Origin: Archaeoglobus sp.
GTDB lineage: Archaea; Halobacteriota; Archaeoglobi; Archaeoglobales; Archaeoglobaceae
DNA length: 47,108 nucleotides
Direction: 5' to 3'
NCBI GenBank assembly: GCA_017656505.1
Contig: JACDNU010000017.1
Span: 1 to 47,108, forward strand
Shown here: positions 6,718 to 15,494 of the stretch, one piece after another
How the letters are laid out: each line of letters starts with the position of its first letter
Position numbering within the stretch: the first letter of the stretch is position 1
Position numbers and translations under genes: made by a program
The notes under the pieces: model-generated
What the model saw: the letters and a program-made list of their open reading frames with translations, nothing else
Told to the model about the DNA's origin: nothing
The model's database searches: none

Positions 6718-9700
6718 CTACGTCTTCAGCTTTATTCCCGTAACGGTTGAGGAGTTGTCCTTGGAAAGCGTCACTCCTATTATCGAATCGGCCTTTTCCA
6801 GTGTTGGCTTTCTGAGCGAGACGACTATGAACTGCGCCTCCTTCGACCTCTCGTTTATCAGGCTTGCAACCTTCTCAACATTTATCCCATCGAGAAACAT
6901 GTCTATCTCATCAAAAGCATAGAATGGAGCAGGCCTGTACTTCTGAATCGCGAAAATGAGCGATAATGCAACTAAGCTCTTCTCCCCACCACTCATTGAT
7001 TCGATTTTTTGAGTCGGCCTGTCCCTTATTTTTAATTTAATATGTAATCCGCTGTTGAAGGGATCATCCAAGCTATCGAGATAAAGCTCTCCCTCTCCTT
7101 CCGTTAGCCGTGAAATTATTTCCTTGAAATTCGTATTTATAGCGTTAAAAGCTTCAAAGAACGCATCTCTCTTCATGCCTTCGTATCTCTCTATCCGTTC
7201 AAGTATCCCTTCCCTTTCCTTCTCCAAAACCAGCTTTTTCTCCATCAGCTCGTCCTTCCTTGCCTTTACCTCTTCGTAATCTTGAATCGCCTTCAGATTC
7301 ACATCTCCGAACTTTGAAAGTTCATCCTCGATCTCGTTCAGTTTTGTGATTATCTCGTCGTGAGGTGGAATCTTCTCCTTCTCATCGTATTCAACTTTGT
7401 TCTGTTCGATCTCATCCTTTAAAGCCTCAAGGGCCTCGTTTCTTGCCTTAATCCTCTCCTCTATTGACTTCGTCTCGAACCTCTTTTCATCCCTCTTGCT
7501 CTCCAGCTCCCGAATCTCACTCAAAAGTCTGTTTCTCTCCTCTCTCAACCCCTTAACCGACTCTCCAACCTTCTTCTCCTCTTCTCTTAGTTTTTCTAGC
7601 CTCTTCCCAATCTCCTCGTATTCTCTTTCCTCCTCTGCAATCCTTTCGCGAATTTCCTTCTTTCTTTCCTCGACACCTTTGATCTGCATCTCTTTCTCAT
7701 GGATGAAAGCCAAGCTCTGCTGCTTTCTGAATTCAGCATTCTCCAGATTTTTCTCGACAATAACCAAGGCCTCTCTATTCCTTGAGATATCATCCTTCAG
7801 CCTCTCGAGTTCCTCGGTTAGCTTGGGAATCTCACTCCCCCTGAGCTTTTTCTCCAGTGATGAGATTTCATCCTCCAGCTCTCTTATCTTGTTCTCAATT
7901 TCGGAAATCTTTTCTTCTGCGGCCGTTATGCCCTTGTATATCTCTTCTCTCTCTTTCAACTTCTCCTCGATTTTCCTTTCAATTTCAGACAATCTTGCTT
8001 TTGTTGCATCTAACTTCGATTCAAGAACCGATATCTTGTTGTTGAGCTCTTGGTAATCCTGGTTTATCGTGTCGATCTTGCTCTGGAGGATTCTCTTCTC
8101 TTCTTCAGCGCTTCTTAAATCTCCCATTATCTTGGTTTTCTTGCTTTTCAGAATGGTTATTTCTTCGTTTATCCTGTTTTGCTTTTCAAAAAGCTCTTTC
8201 GTAGCCAAAATACCTCTTTTCCTGTCGAGACTTCCACCAGTTAGCGTTCCAGACCTCTCTATAAGGTCTCCGTCAAGCGTAACGATCCTCCTGCCGTCCA
8301 TTAGCCTCTTTGCAACGTCAATGTTCTCCACAACGAGGGTATCGCGGTAGATGAAGTTGAATACAGCCCTGAACTTTTTCTCGCACTTTATGAGATTTAC
8401 AGCATAATCTATAACCCCTCTTTCTCTCAGAACGGACTTATCCAGCTCCAGCTTCCCAAAATTCTTCTTTATCTTGTTCATCGGGATGAAAGTTGCTCTC
8501 CCACCATCTATCTGCTTCAGATACTTGATGCATCTTACAGCATCGTCTTCGTTTTCCACCACGATCCACTGCAGAGCATTTGAAGCTGCGATTTCCAAAG
8601 CAATGACGAACTCCTCGCTAACCTCGCATAGCTGTGAAACCGTTCCGTAGACACCTGGCAAAGCCTTTCTCTTTCTCGCCTCGAGAATCAGCTCAACCGC
8701 TTTTGAAAAGGCGGACTCCAAAACTGATAGCTGTGCTTTGATTTTCGAAAGTTCAACTTCTAAGGATTTTATCTCCTCTTCAACGCTCGATAGCTGATTC
8801 CTTATCGAGAATATTCTACTGTCTATCTCGTTGCGTTTCTTTATCTCCCTCTCAAGCTCCCTTTCGATCCTCTCCCTTTCCTTGCTGATCTCCGAAATTT
8901 CTTTAACTATACTCTCAATTTCTTGACTCGCAGTATCTCTTTCACGCTCCAGATCTTCCAGTTCCATCCCTATTCTTCTTATTACCTCAAGGGCTCGATC
9001 TCTCTCGTTGACCTTTTCCGATCTAGTCTCTTTGAGTGATTCGAGCACTTCTCTCTTCGAAAGCAGCTCATCTTTAAGATTTGAGTGAGCCTCTCCTATC
9101 TGGCTAAGCTTAAGCTCGATCATACTTTTTCTTGCTTCAAGATCGTCGAGGATTTCCTGAACGCTGACTTTCTGGATTGAGAATTTCTGGATTTCATCTT
9201 CTATGTCATTCAGTTCCTCTTTAAGCTTCGAAATCGCCACCAAAAGCTTTGTCCTTTCATTCTCGAGTTCCTGAATTTCCTGGGATCTTATGTCCCGCGA
9301 TTTCTTCAAGGCTTCCCTTCTCGAAGTAAGTTCAACGATCTCCTCCTGAATGGACTTGTAATTCTCATCTGCAAGCTCGTATATCTTTGCTGAGATCTCA
9401 TCCGCCTTGGAGTTCAGCTCGCTTATTTTTGCGTTCAGCTCGATCTCATCCTGCAAAATTCTGTCTTTCTCCCTCTCAAGTCTTGAGATCTCATATTCTA
9501 TCCTTTTTTTCCTGCTTATTAGGTTGAGATACCTGTTAATCTTTAAGTAACGGTTATATTTCTCTTTCTCCTCGAGAAGACCTTTGTAGCGCAAAGCTTC
9601 TTGCCTATCCGCTTCAAGCTGTTCGAGCTGCCTGTTAACCTCTATAAGGATCGTGTTTATCCTTTCTATGTTCTCCCTCACGACTTCAAGCTCTTCCAAG

Positions 9701-10230
9701 GCCTTCTCCTTCTTTTCGTCGAATTCTGAAATTCCGGAGATATCGTCTATTATCTTCCTTCGCTGGAATGGTGTCATCTCCGCTATCCTCGTAACATCTC
9801 CCTGCATCACTACATTATAGGCATCGCTGTGGATTCCCGCAGCTGACAGGAGCTTCTGGATCTCTGAAAGGCTTGAGGCCTTGCCGTTTATGTAGTTGTA
9901 GCTGTAATAGCCTTTCTCCGTTCTTTTAATTCTCCTCGTTATCTTTATTTCTTTGTCTCCTTTTAGCTCTCCATCTGAATTGTCGAAAACAACACTCACT
10001 TCTGCTTCTGTAAGATTACCATTCCCCGTATGGATCAAATCTGTCAGGCGATCGGCTCTCAGCAGTCTCGTTGAAGGCGTCAGACCTAAGCAGAAAAGGA
10101 TCGCATCGACTATATTCGACTTTCCGCTTCCATTAGGCCCGCTGATAACCGTAAATCCCTTGAAAAGTGGAATCTCAACCCTTTTATTAAATGATTTGAA
10201 ATTTTTTATTATTATTTTTTTGATATGCAT
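6718..10230 (-). CDS. smc: Chromosome segregation protein SMC
   Basis: An 1170-residue SMC ATPase of normal length. Walker A is GPNGSGKS at 31-38. Two very long charged coiled coils (about 160-500 and 680-1010) flank a hinge at about 525-670 (LPGVYGTVSQL ... TLTGGS). The C-terminal head carries the ABC signature MSGGEKSLVALSL near residue 1077 and Walker B FYAFDEID near 1102. Homodimers form the ring that ScpA and ScpB close to organise the chromosome. AGGAGT immediately upstream supports ATG 10230. The neighbouring scpA and scpB confirm a complete condensin operon; a small coiled-coil gene lies 32 nt upstream. Confidence 0.97.
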   Translation of the reverse strand: MHIKKIIIKNFKSFNKRVEIPLFKGFTVISGPNGSGKSNIVDAILFCLGLTPSTRLLRADRLTDLIHTGNGNLTEAEVSVVFDNSDGELKGDKEIKITRRIKRTEKGYYSYNYINGKASSLSEIQKLLSAAGIHSDAYNVVMQGDVTRIAEMTPFQRRKIIDDISGISEFDEKKEKALEELEVVRENIERINTILIEVNRQLEQLEADRQEALRYKGLLEEKEKYNRYLKINRYLNLISRKKRIEYEISRLEREKDRILQDEIELNAKISELNSKADEISAKIYELADENYKSIQEEIVELTSRREALKKSRDIRSQEIQELENERTKLLVAISKLKEELNDIEDEIQKFSIQKVSVQEILDDLEARKSMIELKLSQIGEAHSNLKDELLSKREVLESLKETRSEKVNERDRALEVIRRIGMELEDLERERDTASQEIESIVKEISEISKERERIERELEREIKKRNEIDSRIFSIRNQLSSVEEEIKSLEVELSKIKAQLSVLESAFSKAVELILEARKRKALPGVYGTVSQLCEVSEEFVIALEIAASNALQWIVVENEDDAVRCIKYLKQIDGGRATFIPMNKIKKNFGKLELDKSVLRERGVIDYAVNLIKCEKKFRAVFNFIYRDTLVVENIDVAKRLMDGRRIVTLDGDLIERSGTLTGGSLDRKRGILATKELFEKQNRINEEITILKSKKTKIMGDLRSAEEEKRILQSKIDTINQDYQELNNKISVLESKLDATKARLSEIERKIEEKLKEREEIYKGITAAEEKISEIENKIRELEDEISSLEKKLRGSEIPKLTEELERLKDDISRNREALVIVEKNLENAEFRKQQSLAFIHEKEMQIKGVEERKKEIRERIAEEEREYEEIGKRLEKLREEEKKVGESVKGLREERNRLLSEIRELESKRDEKRFETKSIEERIKARNEALEALKDEIEQNKVEYDEKEKIPPHDEIITKLNEIEDELSKFGDVNLKAIQDYEEVKARKDELMEKKLVLEKEREGILERIERYEGMKRDAFFEAFNAINTNFKEIISRLTEGEGELYLDSLDDPFNSGLHIKLKIRDRPTQKIESMSGGEKSLVALSLIFAIQKYRPAPFYAFDEIDMFLDGINVEKVASLINERSKEAQFIVVSLRKPTLEKADSIIGVTLSKDNSSTVTGIKLKT

Positions 10231-10262
10231 GACTCCTAATTTTGAAATTTATGGCCCTGCTA

Positions 10263-10634
10263 TCAGTCACATACTATGAGATCCTCTTCCTCCTCTGTCC
10301 TCTCTTCCTTTCTCTCCTCCTTCACTCTCTTCTCCTTTTTCGGCTCACTGAGCTCGAATTTTGTCTCTGGTTTCTTCAGCTCCGTTTTCAGGTAGAGGAC
10401 TTCGGATGTCAGGCTCTCAACAATTTTGTTAAGCTCTACAATCTTCGATTCCAGCTCTTTCAGCTTCTTCAACTCCTCAGAAAGCTCCGATCTGACCTTC
10501 TCTGCAATCGTTTTCTTTATCTCCTCTATTTCAGCCTCTTTTGACGATAGCATCCTTTTCAACTCCGTGATCTCCTTATCTTTTTCAAGTAATTTTTTTT
10601 CAAGTCTTTCAACGAGTATATCACTTCCCGCCAT
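10263..10634 (-). CDS. Small coiled-coil protein heading the smc operon
   Basis: A 123-residue protein that is almost entirely heptad-like coiled coil (about 5-85: ILVERLEKKLLEKDKEITELKRM onward), then a Lys/Glu-rich tail ending DLIVCD. There is no enzymatic motif. ATG 10634 is chosen over ATG 10652 because a TATA box (10660-10667, minus strand) lies only about 12 nt from the latter but about 30 nt from 10634, so 10652 would fall before the transcript start. It is 32 nt upstream of smc and shares its promoter, so an SMC-ScpAB accessory role is plausible but unproven. Coiled-coil sequence alone cannot identify a family. Confidence 0.7.
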   Translation of the reverse strand: MAGSDILVERLEKKLLEKDKEITELKRMLSSKEAEIEEIKKTIAEKVRSELSEELKKLKELESKIVELNKIVESLTSEVLYLKTELKKPETKFELSEPKKEKRVKEERKEERTEEEEDLIVCD

Positions 10635-10658
10635 CCCATAGAAAATTGACATAACTCA

Positions 10659-10671
10659 TTTATAAAATTTT
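10659..10671 (-). promoter_or_regulatory. TATA box for the coiled-coil/smc/scpA/scpB operon
   Basis: On the minus strand AAAATTTTATAAA lies 25-37 nt before ATG 10634, the normal archaeal TATA distance for a leaderless mRNA. No other strong promoter-like element is evident between this gene and smc, so it is taken as the operon promoter. Confidence 0.5.
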
Positions 10672-10811
10672 CCATTGATTCGGCCTTTGATCGCCCTTAA
10701 AGATTTTCTCAACAGAGGACTGAACGATTGAAATTCGCATGGAAAAAATATGGTTACATTATGGTTTGCTTAAATTAAATAGTTAAATATCTCGAAAAAA
10801 GCTTTATTGCT

Positions 10812-12122
10812 TTAAGGAGTGAGCCTGGTTCTATCTCTTGGGAATATAACAGCCTCTCTAATATTTCTCAGCTTGAGGATTGACATGACGAGTCTGTCAG
10901 CCCCAAGACCCCAGCCAGCATGGGGAGGCATTCCGTATCTGAAAGCGTTGAGATAGAACTCGAAGCTCTCCGGATTCATTCCTTTTTCGGCTATTTTCTT
11001 GACGAGCAAGTCGTAGAGATGAACTCTCTGAGCTCCGCTTGCAAGTTCCAGACTTCCAGCCATCAGATCGAAGGTTTTGCTTATTTCTGGCTGATCTTCA
11101 TAGGGCATCGCGTAGAATGGCTTGATCTCGGTTGGCCAGTCAACGATGTAGTAATGTCCTTCAATGTTTTCGGAGAGGGCTTTTAAAGCGGGAGTGGAGA
11201 AATCCTCGCCCCAAGCGATTTCCTCACCCTTGTTTTTTACAATCTCTACAGCCTCATCATAGGTTACCCTTGGGAAGGGGAGTTCTGGGATTTCGATGTT
11301 AACTCCTAACCACTCCAGATATTTCGTGCAGTTCTCAGCTATGTCCTCATAAACCCTTCTTATCAACCTTTCAAGCACTCTCATAACTCCTTCATGGTCG
11401 GTGAAACTCTGCTCGATGTCGATGGATATTGCTTCGTTGAGATGTCTGATTGTGTTGTGCTCTTCAGCCCTGAATATCGGGCCGATCTCGAAGACCTTTT
11501 CCAGCCCGGCCCCCATCAACACCTGCTTGTACAGTTGCGGGCTTTGGTTTAGAAAAGCCTCCTTTTCGAAGTAGCTTATCGGAAATAGCTCTGTTCCTCC
11601 CTCTGTAGCTGTTGAAACTATCTTTGGGGTGTTAACTTCGATGAATCCCTCTTCGCTTAGAAAATCTCTAACGCTTTGAAGCATCTGATGTCTGACTCTG
11701 AAGATGGCCTGAACTCTTGGCCGCCTTAAATCAAGAAACCTTGCATCAAGCCTTGTGTCGAGCTCAGCCGGAACCTTCTCTGCTACATCCAAAGGCAGGG
11801 GAGCATCTGCTTCGTTTAACACTTCAAAGTAGTCCGGCAGAATTTCGTAGCCACCTGGGGCTTTGGGCTCCTTCTTCACCTCCCCTATGACTTTAACAAC
11901 ACTCTCCCTTCTCGTCTTTCTCAGCCTTTTTATTATATCTGGCGATCTTTTCTTGATGCATGTCAGCTGGATGATCCCTTCTCTGTCCCTGAGTAGGGCA
12001 AAGGCAACCCCGCCGAGATCCCTGATTTCGTGGATCCATCCGTAGAGCAGTACTTGCTTCCCCACATCTTCCTCTCCAATTTCTGAGGTGTATTTTCTCG
12101 CAACCTCCAAATCATCGCTCAT
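10812..12122 (-). CDS. aspS: Aspartyl-tRNA synthetase (archaeal type)
   Basis: A 436-residue class IIb synthetase of the short archaeal/eukaryal type, without the bacterial GAD insertion. An OB-fold anticodon-binding domain (about 15-110, [26 protein letters not shown]) is followed by the catalytic core with motif 2 [15 protein letters not shown] and motif 3 [14 protein letters not shown]. It charges tRNA-Asp; whether it is non-discriminating and also makes Asp-tRNA-Asn cannot be decided from this window. GGAGGAGAG stands just upstream of the ATG, which overlaps the hisD stop as ATGA, so the two genes are translationally coupled. Confidence 0.95.
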   Translation of the reverse strand: MSDDLEVARKYTSEIGEEDVGKQVLLYGWIHEIRDLGGVAFALLRDREGIIQLTCIKKRSPDIIKRLRKTRRESVVKVIGEVKKEPKAPGGYEILPDYFEVLNEADAPLPLDVAEKVPAELDTRLDARFLDLRRPRVQAIFRVRHQMLQSVRDFLSEEGFIEVNTPKIVSTATEGGTELFPISYFEKEAFLNQSPQLYKQVLMGAGLEKVFEIGPIFRAEEHNTIRHLNEAISIDIEQSFTDHEGVMRVLERLIRRVYEDIAENCTKYLEWLGVNIEIPELPFPRVTYDEAVEIVKNKGEEIAWGEDFSTPALKALSENIEGHYYIVDWPTEIKPFYAMPYEDQPEISKTFDLMAGSLELASGAQRVHLYDLLVKKIAEKGMNPESFEFYLNAFRYGMPPHAGWGLGADRLVMSILKLRNIREAVIFPRDRTRLTP

Positions 12123-13333
12123 TTCAGTCTCTCCTCCACTGATTTTTTGTGATAAGGCAAACCTTCTGCTTCAGCGAGCTTCAGTATCGCATCTCCTATC
12201 CTTCTCAATCCTTCAGCCTCGATTCTTTGGTAAGTGATATGCTTTAAAAATGTTTCAACGCTCAAGCCGGAGAAGAGCTTTGCGTAGCCCGAGGTTGGAA
12301 GGATGTGATTTGTGCCAGAGGCATAATCTCCGGCTGCGACGGCTGAATGGTTTCCTATGAAAACCGAGCCCGCACTCTTTATTTCGTCTATTTTCTCCTC
12401 TGCCCCGTCAAACACGAGGCTAAGATGCTCTGGCGCAATTTCATTTGCGATTCTTAAGGCTTCATCGATTTCAGCCACGGAAATGTAAAGCTTGCCGTTT
12501 GGGTTATGCTCTCTCACTCTTCTCTCTATTTCTTCAGCCATTCTTTGGTTTGTAACGAAAACGAAAGCAATCGCCTCCGGATCGTGCTCGAGCTGGGCGA
12601 GAACGTCTAAGCAGATGAAGTTTAGGTTGGCAGTTTCGTCCGCGATAACGAAAATCTCTGACGGGCCTGCGGGCATGTCTATTCTCACTTCGTTTTGCAA
12701 AAGTAATTTGGCAGCGGTTACGTATCTGTTGCCGGGGCCGGCGATTAAATCGACTTTTTCAACGCTCTCTGTTCCGAAGGCCATAGCAGCTATGGCTTGC
12801 GCCCCTCCAACAGCATAAACCTCATCGTAGCCAACGATGTCGCATGCGATGAGAGTTAGCTCATTAACCCTGCCATCGCTGTTTGGTGGTGTGCAAGCAA
12901 CGAGTTTCTCAACTCCGGCTATTTTAGCCGGCAGGCCGGCCATTAAGGCTGTGGAAGGATAGCTTGCCCTTCCACCGGGAATGTAGATTCCAGCTACATC
13001 AATCGGAACGTATCTCTTGCCCAGCAGCATGTCATCGAAATCGATTCTGATGTCCCTCTCAACGCTCGTTATGCTGTGAAAGTTGGATATGTTCTCCCTT
13101 GCCACCTCCAGGGCATCGATAAGGGAATCTTCGACGACATCGTAAGCCCTGTCGAACTCCTCATCAGGCACTCTGATGTACCTCGGCCTAACATCGAACC
13201 GCTCGCTCAGCTCCAGAAGTGCTTTATCCCCTTCCTTTTTTACTTTCTCGATTATCTCCCTTACTATCGGGATTACATCTTCCAAGGAGCTTTTTCTTTC
13301 CATTTTAAGAATAAATTCGGGTTTTACTATCAT
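12119..13333 (-). CDS. hisD: Histidinol dehydrogenase
   Basis: A 404-residue enzyme catalysing the last two oxidations of histidine biosynthesis (L-histidinol to L-histidine, NAD- and zinc-dependent). Family motifs run throughout: [70 protein letters not shown] with the catalytic Glu-His, and [21 protein letters not shown] 13333 is preferred to the GTG nine bases upstream because GGTGGATC is placed ideally before it. No other his genes are in the window. It overlaps aspS by four bases. Confidence 0.96.
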   Translation of the reverse strand: MIVKPEFILKMERKSSLEDVIPIVREIIEKVKKEGDKALLELSERFDVRPRYIRVPDEEFDRAYDVVEDSLIDALEVARENISNFHSITSVERDIRIDFDDMLLGKRYVPIDVAGIYIPGGRASYPSTALMAGLPAKIAGVEKLVACTPPNSDGRVNELTLIACDIVGYDEVYAVGGAQAIAAMAFGTESVEKVDLIAGPGNRYVTAAKLLLQNEVRIDMPAGPSEIFVIADETANLNFICLDVLAQLEHDPEAIAFVFVTNQRMAEEIERRVREHNPNGKLYISVAEIDEALRIANEIAPEHLSLVFDGAEEKIDEIKSAGSVFIGNHSAVAAGDYASGTNHILPTSGYAKLFSGLSVETFLKHITYQRIEAEGLRRIGDAILKLAEAEGLPYHKKSVEERLK

Positions 13334-13394
13334 CTGATCCACCTATTCGTATTAATTCCTAATTTTAACCTAAATTTTAATGCTAACCTTCTTC

Positions 13395-14156
13395 TCAGCC
13401 TCCCTCTAAAACTCTTTCTGCCATTTCGGTGAGATAATCTCTTATTCTTTTTATTGAGGCTGAAAGAACCCTCCTGTTATCGTAAGACTCGAGAATCTCT
13501 CTGAGTTCTTTTTCTGAATAATTCTGCATTTTTTCACCCATCTCTATCATGTTGGGAACAGCCCTTATCAGGTTGTCAACTATCGTTATATCTGCCATTC
13601 TCGATGTCCGCGAGAGCGGATTGAGATCGATCGTTATAACCTTCTTTCCGTGAAGTCTGAGAATTTCGCACCTGTCTCCGTCCTCCAAGGGAACGAGGAC
13701 GGTGTCAGCTTTATAAATACCTTTGCTGCTCACCTTTCTTCGTGCACTTTTCAGACCTTTAAGCTCCGCGTCAAGATCGGCCAGAATTTTACCACCGCAT
13801 GCCTCAATTTCCTCCTTAATTTTCCTGACTCTTTCCTCACTGAAATGGAATATGTTAACCTCCAAAATTGCATTGAGGGTCTCAGAAAGTTTCACAATCT
13901 CTTCAGGAATCAAAGCTGCAACGTTACCATTAACTGATATTACGGGATGTTTTGAGGTAAGGATCAGAGCGACCGCAGCTCTTTCAGCCTCTAAAGCGAA
14001 ATCATGACTTTTCTCACCGAGAATGTAATCGAAGGTCTCACCTCTTCCGTGAGCTGCAATACCCTCTACAGCGGTAATCCCCTTTCTAACCCCTTCTGCG
14101 ATCTTTTCTCGGTAAAGGAGGGAAACGTATCGGGGATGTTCCTTGGGAACATGCAT
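13395..14156 (-). CDS. 4-phosphopantoate--beta-alanine ligase
   Basis: A 253-residue archaeal phosphopantothenate synthetase (former DUF137). It joins 4-phosphopantoate and beta-alanine with ATP, replacing bacterial PanC in the archaeal pantoate kinase/phosphopantothenate synthetase route to CoA. The match is end to end: PKEHPRYVSLLYREKIAEG, GRGETFDYILGEK, AAVALILTSKHPVISVNGN, DTVLVPLEDGDR and TIDLNPLSRTSRMADITIVDN. It ends 61 nt before hisD, so co-transcription is possible. No pantoate kinase gene is adjacent. Confidence 0.93.
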   Translation of the reverse strand: MHVPKEHPRYVSLLYREKIAEGVRKGITAVEGIAAHGRGETFDYILGEKSHDFALEAERAAVALILTSKHPVISVNGNVAALIPEEIVKLSETLNAILEVNIFHFSEERVRKIKEEIEACGGKILADLDAELKGLKSARRKVSSKGIYKADTVLVPLEDGDRCEILRLHGKKVITIDLNPLSRTSRMADITIVDNLIRAVPNMIEMGEKMQNYSEKELREILESYDNRRVLSASIKRIRDYLTEMAERVLEGG

Positions 14157-14251
14157 GCTTGGCTTTGAGCGGAAGGATTAAAATTGTTTTTGTAGTTTTT
14201 TGGGTTTTCGTGGTTTGAAATATACCACCACTAATGCCATCACTATACCAA

Positions 14252-14689
14252 TCATCCAACCAGCTCAACCGCCTCTTCAGCCGAATCGGCAACAACCAAT
14301 CTCGGCAGTCTAATCTCCGGTTTTATCGCAACTACTTTCTTCCCCTCTTTAAGGGCTATTGCCATCTCAGAAATCGTTCCATAACCTCCACCAACGGCAA
14401 TAATCGCATCGCTGGAATGCACTATTATCATGTTCCTCGCATGTCCCATGTTTGTTGCTATGACAGCGCTGCAGTAGCGATTAGCATCCCTTTTAGAGGG
14501 AGTAGGAATGACTCCTATGACAAAACCGCCAGCATCTCTCGCCCCTTTCGCACTCGCTTCCATCACACCTCCGAGTCCGCCGTTTATCAGAATGTAGCCT
14601 TTCTCCGCTATAAGCTTTCCAACCTCATAGGCGGTTCTGTATAACTCTTCCCCGCAGTAAGAGCTCCCTATCACTCCGATCTGCTTCAT
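14252..14689 (-). CDS. TIGR00725/LOG-like Rossmann protein
   Basis: A 145-residue protein resembling the TIGR00725 branch of the LOG/DprA-like nucleotide-binding fold. Visible motifs are MKQIGVIGSSYCGEELY, INGGLGGVMEASAKGARDAGG and IAVGGGYGTISEMAIAL, the last corresponding to the P-G-G-x-G-T-x-x-E motif of LOG phosphoribohydrolases, with GGGYGT here. Activity in this subfamily is not established. ATG 14689 is chosen because the family N-terminus begins there; the frame is open a further 57 nt upstream but those residues are not conserved-looking. It is divergent from vapB, sharing a 99-nt intergenic region. Confidence 0.8.
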   Translation of the reverse strand: MKQIGVIGSSYCGEELYRTAYEVGKLIAEKGYILINGGLGGVMEASAKGARDAGGFVIGVIPTPSKRDANRYCSAVIATNMGHARNMIIVHSSDAIIAVGGGYGTISEMAIALKEGKKVVAIKPEIRLPRLVVADSAEEAVELVG

Positions 14690-14750
14690 AGGTGATAGAT
14701 TCTTTGGGAAAATATTTAATTTTAGGGTAATACCAGAAATCCTCAAGTTT

Positions 14751-14780
14751 TAAATACATTTAAATACACGTAAATACACT
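14751..14780 (+). promoter_or_regulatory. Triple 10-bp iteron in the vapBC promoter
   Basis: Three contiguous units TAAATACATT, TAAATACACG and TAAATACACT share TAAATACA at an exact 10-bp (one helical turn) period. They end eight nt before vapB ATG 14789 and contain the TATA-like TTTAAATA at about 26-30 nt upstream. VapB antitoxins typically bind their own promoter, so this is a good operator candidate. Confidence 0.55.
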
Positions 14781-14788
14781 AAAAAAAT

Positions 14789-15010
14789 ATGGCACATAAA
14801 ACGTTGACGATCTCGGAAGAGGCGTACAATGCACTGCGAAAATTGAAAGGCAAAGGCGAGTCTTTTAGCGATGTAATTATCAGGATAACGAAAAAGGCGA
14901 GTTTACTCGAATACATCGAATCGACAGACTTCCCGGAAGATTTAGTTGAGAAAGTTGAGGGAGTCTATGAATCTAGGGAATCTGTAAGAAGAAGGGTTTT
15001 TGAACTTTAA
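14789..15010 (+). CDS. vapB: VapB-type antitoxin (DUF217/UPF0330 family)
   Basis: A 73-residue antitoxin. The N-terminal KTLTISEEAYNALRKLKGKGESFSDVIIRI resembles the DUF217 family of archaeal VapB antitoxins, with a DNA-binding N-terminal half and a C-terminal toxin-wrapping tail (EGVYESRESVRRRVFEL). It should neutralise the PIN-domain toxin encoded next and repress the pair. No Shine-Dalgarno sequence precedes the ATG, in line with a leaderless transcript from the iteron-containing promoter. VapC begins 36 nt downstream. Confidence 0.88.
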   Translation: MAHKTLTISEEAYNALRKLKGKGESFSDVIIRITKKASLLEYIESTDFPEDLVEKVEGVYESRESVRRRVFEL

Positions 15011-15046
15011 TTGGAGTTGAATTGGTAACTGCGTTGAGGTGGTTAA

Positions 15047-15442
15047 ATGGTCTGTTTAGAAACGGATTTTCTTGTTGCACTTATGAGAAAAAACAAGAAT
15101 GCACTCGGCAAATTGAGAGAGCTCGTATCTAAGGGGGAAAGATTGTCTACCACTCCAATAAACGCTGCAGAACTATTTAGGGGTGTTTATTCTTCTGGAA
15201 GGGTTGAGGACAATCTCAAAAAGGTTAGGGGACTATTGGGCAGACTTGATTTGCTTGATTTCAACTTTGCAGCATCTGAGATTTACGGCCGAATTTCTTC
15301 GGAATTGGAGAAGGAAGGAGAACCTATCGGTGAGTTTGACGCTCTTATCGCTAGTATTGCCCTTGCCCACAATGAAAGGGTTGTAACGAGAAACATTAAA
15401 CATTTTGGGAGGGTTGAGGGGCTGGAGATCGAGGAATGGTGA
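15047..15442 (+). CDS. vapC: VapC-type PIN-domain ribonuclease toxin
   Basis: A 131-residue PIN-domain protein. The acidic metal-binding residues are visible: Asp7 in ETDFLVAL, Glu42 in NAAELFRGVY, and Asp98 in GEFDALIASIAL, with Asn116 in VVTRNIKHF near the fourth position. VapC toxins are Mg-dependent ribonucleases that cut tRNA or rRNA; the target here is unknown. GAGGTGGT a few bases before ATG 15047 supports the start. All catalytic residues are present, so the toxin is probably active and held by the upstream VapB. Confidence 0.92.
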   Translation: MVCLETDFLVALMRKNKNALGKLRELVSKGERLSTTPINAAELFRGVYSSGRVEDNLKKVRGLLGRLDLLDFNFAASEIYGRISSELEKEGEPIGEFDALIASIALAHNERVVTRNIKHFGRVEGLEIEEW

Positions 15443-15460
15443 GGATATTTTAAAACCGCA

Positions 15461-15484
15461 ATTCATTAAAAGGATTCATTAAAA
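15461..15484 (+). repeat. Direct repeat upstream of the ACS-like gene
   Basis: ATTCATTAAAA occurs at 15461-15471 and again at 15474-15484, a 13-bp period, ending ten nt before the ATG at 15495. It lies in the 52-nt gap after vapC and may belong to the promoter of the following gene. Confidence 0.4.
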
Positions 15485-15494
15485 AAGTTGGTTA

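Noticed and set aside
7397-8056. A 219-codon open frame on the plus strand inside smc
   Set aside because: It is antisense to the coiled-coil coding region; its Ser/Leu/Phe-rich translation is what the complement of Glu/Lys-rich coiled coil gives. No promoter or homology.
14234-14644. A 136-codon plus-strand frame opposite the LOG-like gene
   Set aside because: The minus strand encodes recognised nucleotide-binding motifs, so the plus frame is a shadow.
14751-14780. Start of a CRISPR array
   Set aside because: The units are only 10 bp, contiguous, without spacers, and lie on a toxin-antitoxin promoter. No other CRISPR-like repeats or cas genes are present.
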